Assembly: GCA_964058805.1 (NCBI GenBank) | Contig: CAXKVV010002167.1 | Location: forward strand, 371,441 to 435,440 | DNA from: Schoenoplectus triqueter | Lineage: Eukaryota > Streptophyta > Magnoliopsida > Poales > Cyperaceae | Reading direction: 5' to 3' | DNA length: 64,000 bases | Part shown: piece after piece, positions 59,266 to 64,000 of the stretch | How the letters are laid out: the number at the start of each line of letters is the position of its first letter | Numbering within the stretch: position 1 is the stretch's first letter | Made by a program: the position numbers and the translations under genes | Notes under the pieces: model-generated | What the model saw: only the letters and a program-made list of their open reading frames with translations | Database searches by the model: none | What the model was told of the DNA's origin: nothing

Positions 59266-61358
59266 ACGCCCTTGGTACCGTCGAAAAAGAGTCCGGGAGC
59301 GCAAAACATGAAAACCGGACTCGACGCCCTCCGCACCACCAAAAACGAGTCTGGGCGCACAAAACATGAAAACGGAACCCCACGCCCTCAGTGCCGTCGA
59401 AAAAGAGTCTGGGAGCGCAAAACTTGAAGACGGGACCCGGCGCCCTCCGCACCGCCGAAAACGTGTCCGGGAGCGGAAGACATGAAAACGGGGACCGACG
59501 CCCTCGGTACCGCCGAAATCATGTCCGGGAGCGCAAAACATGAAAACGCGACCCGACGCCCTCGGTACCGCCGAAATCTAGTACAGGGACGCAAAACAGG
59601 AAAACGGGACCAGACGCCCTCGGTACTGCCGAAAATGAGTACAGGGACGCAAAATAGGAAAACGAGACTCGACACCCTTGGTACCGTCGAAAATGAGTCC
59701 GGGCGCGCAAAACATGAAAACGGGACCCGACGACCTCGGTACCGCCGCCATGAACGAGTCCGGGCGTGCAAAACATGAAATCGGGACCCGACACCCTCGG
59801 TACTGCCGAAAACGAGTCCGGGCGAGCATAACATGAAAACGGGACCCGATGACCTCGGCACCACCGAAAACTAGTCCGGCCGTGCAAAACATGAAAACGG
59901 GACCCGACGACCTCGGCACCGCCGAAAACGTGTCCGGACGAGCAAAACTTGAAAACGGGACAGGACGCCCTCGGTACCGCCGAAAACGATTCCGGGCACG
60001 CAAAACATGAATACGGGACTGACGCCCTCGGTACCGTCGAAAACTAGTCGGGGGGCGCAAAACATGAAAACGGGACCCGACGCCCTCGGCACCGCCGAAA
60101 ACGAGTCCGGGCGCGCAAAACATGATAACTGACCCGACGCCCTCGGCACCGCCGAACACAAGTCCGGGCGCGCAAAACATGAAAATGGGACCCGATGCCC
60201 TCGGCACCGTCGAAAACGTATCCGGGTGCGCAAAACATGAAAACGGGACCCGACGACCTCGGCACCGCCGCAAACGTGTCCCGGCGTGCAAAACTTGAAA
60301 ACGAGACAGGACGCCCTCGGTACCGCCGAAAACGAGTCCGGACGCGTAAAACATGAATACGAGATCGACGCCCTCGGTACCGTCGAAATTGAGTCCGGGC
60401 GTGCAAAACATGAAAACGGGACCCGACGCCCTCGGTACCGCCGAAAATGAGTCCGGGCGCGCAAAACATGAAAACGGGACCCGACGACCTCGGCACCGCC
60501 GTGAACGAGTCCGGGCGCGCAAAACATGAAATCGGGACCCGTCGCCCACGGTACCTCCGAAAACGAGTCCGGGCACGCAAAACATGAAAACGGGACCCGA
60601 GGACCTCGGCACCGCCGAAAACGTGTCCGGGCGCGAAAAACTTGAAAACGGGAGAGGACGCCCTCTGTACCGCCGAAAACGAGTCCGGGCGCGCCAAACA
60701 AGAAAACGGGACCCGACGACGTCGGCACCGCCGAAAATGAGTCCGGGAGCGCAAAACATGAAAACGGGACACGACGCCCTTGGTACCGTCGAAAAAGAGT
60801 CCGGGAGCGCAAAACATGAAAACCGGACTCGACGCCCTCCGCACCACCAAAAACGAGTCTGGGCGCACAAAACATGAAAACGGAACCCCACGCCCTCGGT
60901 GCCGTCGAAAAAGAGTCTGGGAGTGCAAAACTTGAAGACGGGACCCGACGCCCTCCGCACCGCCGAAAACGTGTCCGGGAGCGGAAGACATGAAAACGGG
61001 GACCGACGCCCTCGGTACCGCCAAAATCATGTCCGGGAGCGCAAAACATGAAAACGGGACCCGACGCCCTCGGTACCGCCGAAAACTAGTACAGGGACGC
61101 AAAACAGGAAAACGGGACCAGACGCCCTCGGTACCGCCAAAAATGAGTACAGGGACGCAAAATAGGAAAACGAGACTCGACACCCTCGATGCCGTCGAAA
61201 ATGAGTCCGGACGTGCAAAACATGAAAACGGGACCCGACGACCTCGGTACCGCCGCCGTGAACGAGTCCGGGCGTGCAAAACATGAAATCGGGACCCGAC
61301 ACCCTCGGTACTGCCGAAAACGAGTCCGGGCGAGCATAACATGAAAACGGGACCCGAC
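59266..61358 (+). repeat. Segmental repeat with 1,508-bp spacing (26 units)
   Basis: 59266-59850 recurs at 60774-61358; both contain GTACAGGGACGCAAAA units and a unit with an inserted CGCCATGA / CGCCGTGA before ACGAGTCC. The spacing is exactly 26 x 58. A neighbouring stretch, 58591-58960, recurs at 59868-60237 with a 1,277-bp step. Confidence 0.75.
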
Positions 61359-62386
61359 GACCTCGGCACCACCGAAAACGTGTCCGGGCGCAAAAAACTT
61401 GAAAACGGGAAAGGACGCCCTCGGTACCACCGAAAATGAGTCCGGGCGCGCAAAACATGAAAACGGGACCCCACGACCTTGGCACCGCCGAAAATGAGTC
61501 CGGGCGCGCAAAACATGAAAACGGGACCCCACGACCTTAGCACCGCCGTAAACGAGTCCGGGGGCGCAAAACATGTAAACGGGACCCGACGCCCTCGGTA
61601 CCGCCGAAAACAAGTCCGAGCGCGCAAAGCATGAAAACAGGACCCGACGACCTCGGCACCGCCGAAAACGAGTCCGGGCGCGCAAAACATGAAAACGGGA
61701 CCCGACGCCCTCGGTACCGCCGAAAACTAGTACGGGGACGCAAAATAGGAAAACGGGACCAGACGCCCTCGGTACCGTCGAAAATGAGTACAGGGACGCA
61801 AAATAGGAAAACGAGACTCGACACCCTTGGTACCGCTGAAAATGAGTCCGGGCGCGCAAAACATGAAAACGGGACCCGACGCCCTCAGTACCACGGAAAC
61901 GAATTTGGGAGCGCTTAACATGAAACATGAGCCGACGCCCTCGGTACCGTCGGAAATGAGTCTTGGGACTTAAAATATGAAAACAGGACCATACACACTC
62001 GGTACCGCCGAAAATGAGTCCCGGAGCGCAAAAGATGTACACGGGACCCAACGCCTTCAGTACCGCCGAAAACGCGTCTGGGAGCGCAAAACATAGAAAC
62101 GGGACATGACAGCCTTGGTACCGCCAAAAACGAGTCCGGGAACGCAAAATATGAAAATGGGACCCGACGCCCTTGGTACCCCCGAAAACGAGTCCATGGA
62201 CGCAAAACATGAAAATGGGACCGGACGACCTCGGCAGCGCCGAAAACGTGTCCGGGAGTGCAAGACATGAAAACGGGACCCGACGCCCTCGGTACCACCG
62301 AAATCGAGTTATGGAGCGCAATACATGAAAATGGGACTCGACGCCCTCGGTACCGCCGGAAATGAGTCAAGGGACTTAAAACATGA

Positions 62387-64000
62387 TGTTTACCCTTGAA
62401 AATTCCAGGGGTGAGTAGATGAATAAATGAAAATAAAATCAATGATTAAAGGGAAGAAGAGAAAGCAAGGAAGAGATGGCCCACTGATCAGAGGAGATCG
62501 CTGCCTAACCCCGGAATGAATCCATTAGTCCCATAAGGAAATGTCAGGGTGAGAGACAAGGATATAAATACTCCACCACCTCCTATTCATTCGAGGTGGC
62601 TGACCCTCGGGAGATTTCAGAGAGAGAAAATCTCCTGATGGGTCAGCCATATGATTACACTTTTTCTGACAAGTGGGACCCACCTGGCAGTCCCTTGTAG
62701 ACGGCTCTAACAACATAAACCTAGCCTATCTAATGGATCATCCATGTGACCATTCTTCACTGACAGGTGGGCCCCACACCTCAGTGACCAACTATCAAAG
62801 GAGTCAGAGTTAAACCCTAAGAATCTGCCCTTGGAGCAAACCCTAAAAAGGAGCTGAAGCAGTACAATCCCTGTACCACATGAAATGATGTCAATGCCAA
62901 GCTAGTATTCTGATGCAACTAGTCATGAGAAATTTCAAATGTGATTTTGCTTTCAAGGCTGACCTGGTGCCAAAGCTGTGAGCAACCACCTAACCATGCT
63001 TTAATTTGTGTCAATTACTGATAAGTAGTCAGTTCTTTGACCAAGTCACCCTCATGTTAAGGGATTGAAAGTCAATTTCACAAGACTGATCAGGTGCCAA
63101 AGCTGGGAGCAACCATCTGATCAAGTCTAGATTTGTATCAACTGTTGACATGTAATCAACTGTTGATCAGATCAAGCCCTAATGAATATCAATATAAGTC
63201 TAATTGGTATTTAATTAGGGTGGTTTCTGCAAGAGAGAGATAATTGGCAGAGACACTGAGCTACAATTGAAATCAGGGATTAATTCAGAAAAAGGAACAA
63301 GGTTTTATGGATAAAAGAATTTTTAATTCAGAGAAACAGGGGTAAAAATGGAATTAAAAATTACAGGGATGATTATCATGAATTTAGGGATTTTTGGTGA
63401 AAATTTCATAATTTTTGGATAAGTGGAGCTATTAGAATAAATTCAGGGAAGATAAAACAGATTAAAAAAGGAAGATCAAAGGCTGAGATTCAATCAAGGG
63501 CACATCTGGGTACAACTTGGGGACAGAGACTCATCTGGGTGCAAACTGGGGATCCCAAACGTATACACACAGAATCAGAGGGGAGAGAGAGTGTGACACG
63601 TGTCAGCATCTCACTGGGCCACCTCATGCCACGTGTCAACACCACATTGGTCCACCTCAGCCATGTGGGCCCCACCACTATACTGACCTGACATGTGGGC
63701 CCCACCAGCATGCCACGTGGCAAGACCTGACAGGCCCACCTCATCCCTCCACATGCCACATGGCAACACCACAGCAACACACCTCACCCTCCTAGTGCCA
63801 CATGGCAACACCACAGCATCACACCTCAACACTCCAGTGCCATATGGCAGCTGGCCTTTGGTGCCACATCACAGGGGACTAAGCCACATGGCACTACACT
63901 ACAGAGCCACCTCAGCATGCTTAACACTAATGCATATGAGTAATGGGGTAGTTAAACAAGTGGACCTATCAGGATGTGCCAAGTCAGATCAATTAAACCT
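62387..64000 (-). repeat. Right inverted-repeat arm (continues beyond the window)
   Basis: It begins TGTTTACCCTTGAAAA (62387-62402), the exact inverse of the left arm's inner end, and reads on the minus strand through the same landmarks as 12961 down to about 11065. The hairpin TGGCTGACCC/GGGTCAGCCA (62597-62606 with 62640-62649) corresponds to left module 1; the second left module is absent. The arms are clearly diverged, so the structure is old. No gene was recognised. Confidence 0.85.
63590..63892. repeat. Phased GCCACRTGGC palindromes in the right arm
   Basis: Palindrome centres at about 63716.5, 63759.5, 63801.5, 63843.5 and 63887.5 are 43, 42, 42 and 44 bp apart, with further cores at 63599.5 and 63632.5. 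This is the inverted counterpart of 11182-11500. Confidence 0.7.

Larger units (their letters stand above)
34803..62386 (+). repeat. 58-bp CpG-rich satellite array, right segment
   Basis: About 475 units in the same orientation as the left segment. Units from 34.8 to 49 kb remain close to the consensus. From about 46.7 kb a subtype with AAAACTAGTCTGGGG and a shortened GGACCGACGCC block becomes common and shifts the local period to about 55-57 bp. The last units (61.9-62.4 kb) are strongly diverged, ending ...GGGACTTAAAACATGA just before the right arm. All long minus-strand frames here are by-products of the stop-free unit. Confidence 0.95.

Noticed and set aside
12962..62386. CRISPR-like array
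   Set aside because: The units are contiguous with no unique spacers, and the sequence is clearly plant nuclear DNA.
12962..62386. Telomeric or rDNA spacer repeat
   Set aside because: No TTTAGGG-type units and no rRNA sequence are present; the 58-bp unit matches neither.
12962..62386. CENP-B box in the satellite unit
   Set aside because: I compared the unit and its reverse complement with the box pattern and found no convincing match.
34739..62442. Long minus-strand and shorter plus-strand frames in the right array segment
   Set aside because: Same compositional cause; some also run across the LTR border or into the arm.
63490..63832. Short frames on both strands in the right arm
   Set aside because: They are translations of the phased palindromic repeat and contradict each other in strand and frame.

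Overview
The window is plant nuclear DNA made almost entirely of transposable elements and satellite. The evidence for a plant is a Ty3/gypsy polyprotein with plant Tat-type Cys/His modules, a complete gypsy element primed by initiator-Met tRNA whose integrase frame runs into its LTR (a CRM-clade trait), and GGGCCCAC / CCACCTGTCAG-rich flanks like those of grass intergenic DNA. A monocot is plausible but not proven. I see no complete cellular gene and no tRNA, rRNA or CRISPR.

Layout. 1-5601 (minus strand) is one uninterrupted frame of 1,867 codons, open at the left edge: the gag-protease part of a Tat-like element. It has an unusual second copy of its Cys/His module after the protease. Upstream of it are a PBS-like site (5717-5735) and an LTR from 5741 to at least 7231 with a minus-strand TATA box (6035-6045). 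The U3 above that TATA box is packed with short hairpins whose loops are conserved while both stem strands change together. 7240-8490 is AT-rich low-complexity DNA. 8505-8706 holds two inverted repeats. 9231-9737 holds three copies of another conserved-core hairpin motif. A divergent promoter-like stretch (10098-10357) leads to a possible first exon (10686-10851).

From about 11065 to the right edge the window is one large composite: a left arm (to 12961), about 750 tandem copies of a CpG-rich 58-bp unit (12962-62386, all in the same orientation), and a right arm (62387-64000, running off the window) that is the inverted, diverged counterpart of the left arm. The satellite therefore sits between long inverted repeats. 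A 5.7-kb CRM-like LTR retrotransposon (29088-34802, minus strand, 1,436-aa gag-pol) interrupts the array and shows no target-site duplication.

The array contains dimeric alternation, higher-order blocks of about 2.2-2.3 kb on the left, recent out-of-register segmental duplications (1,248 bp and 1,904 bp), and progressively more diverged units toward the right end. Every very long open frame in the array is a by-product of a unit that lacks stop codons on the minus strand.

The most unusual signal is the repeated occurrence, in three separate settings (LTR U3, 9.2-9.7 kb, and the satellite-flanking arms), of hairpins that keep their loops and pairing while the stem sequences are rewritten.
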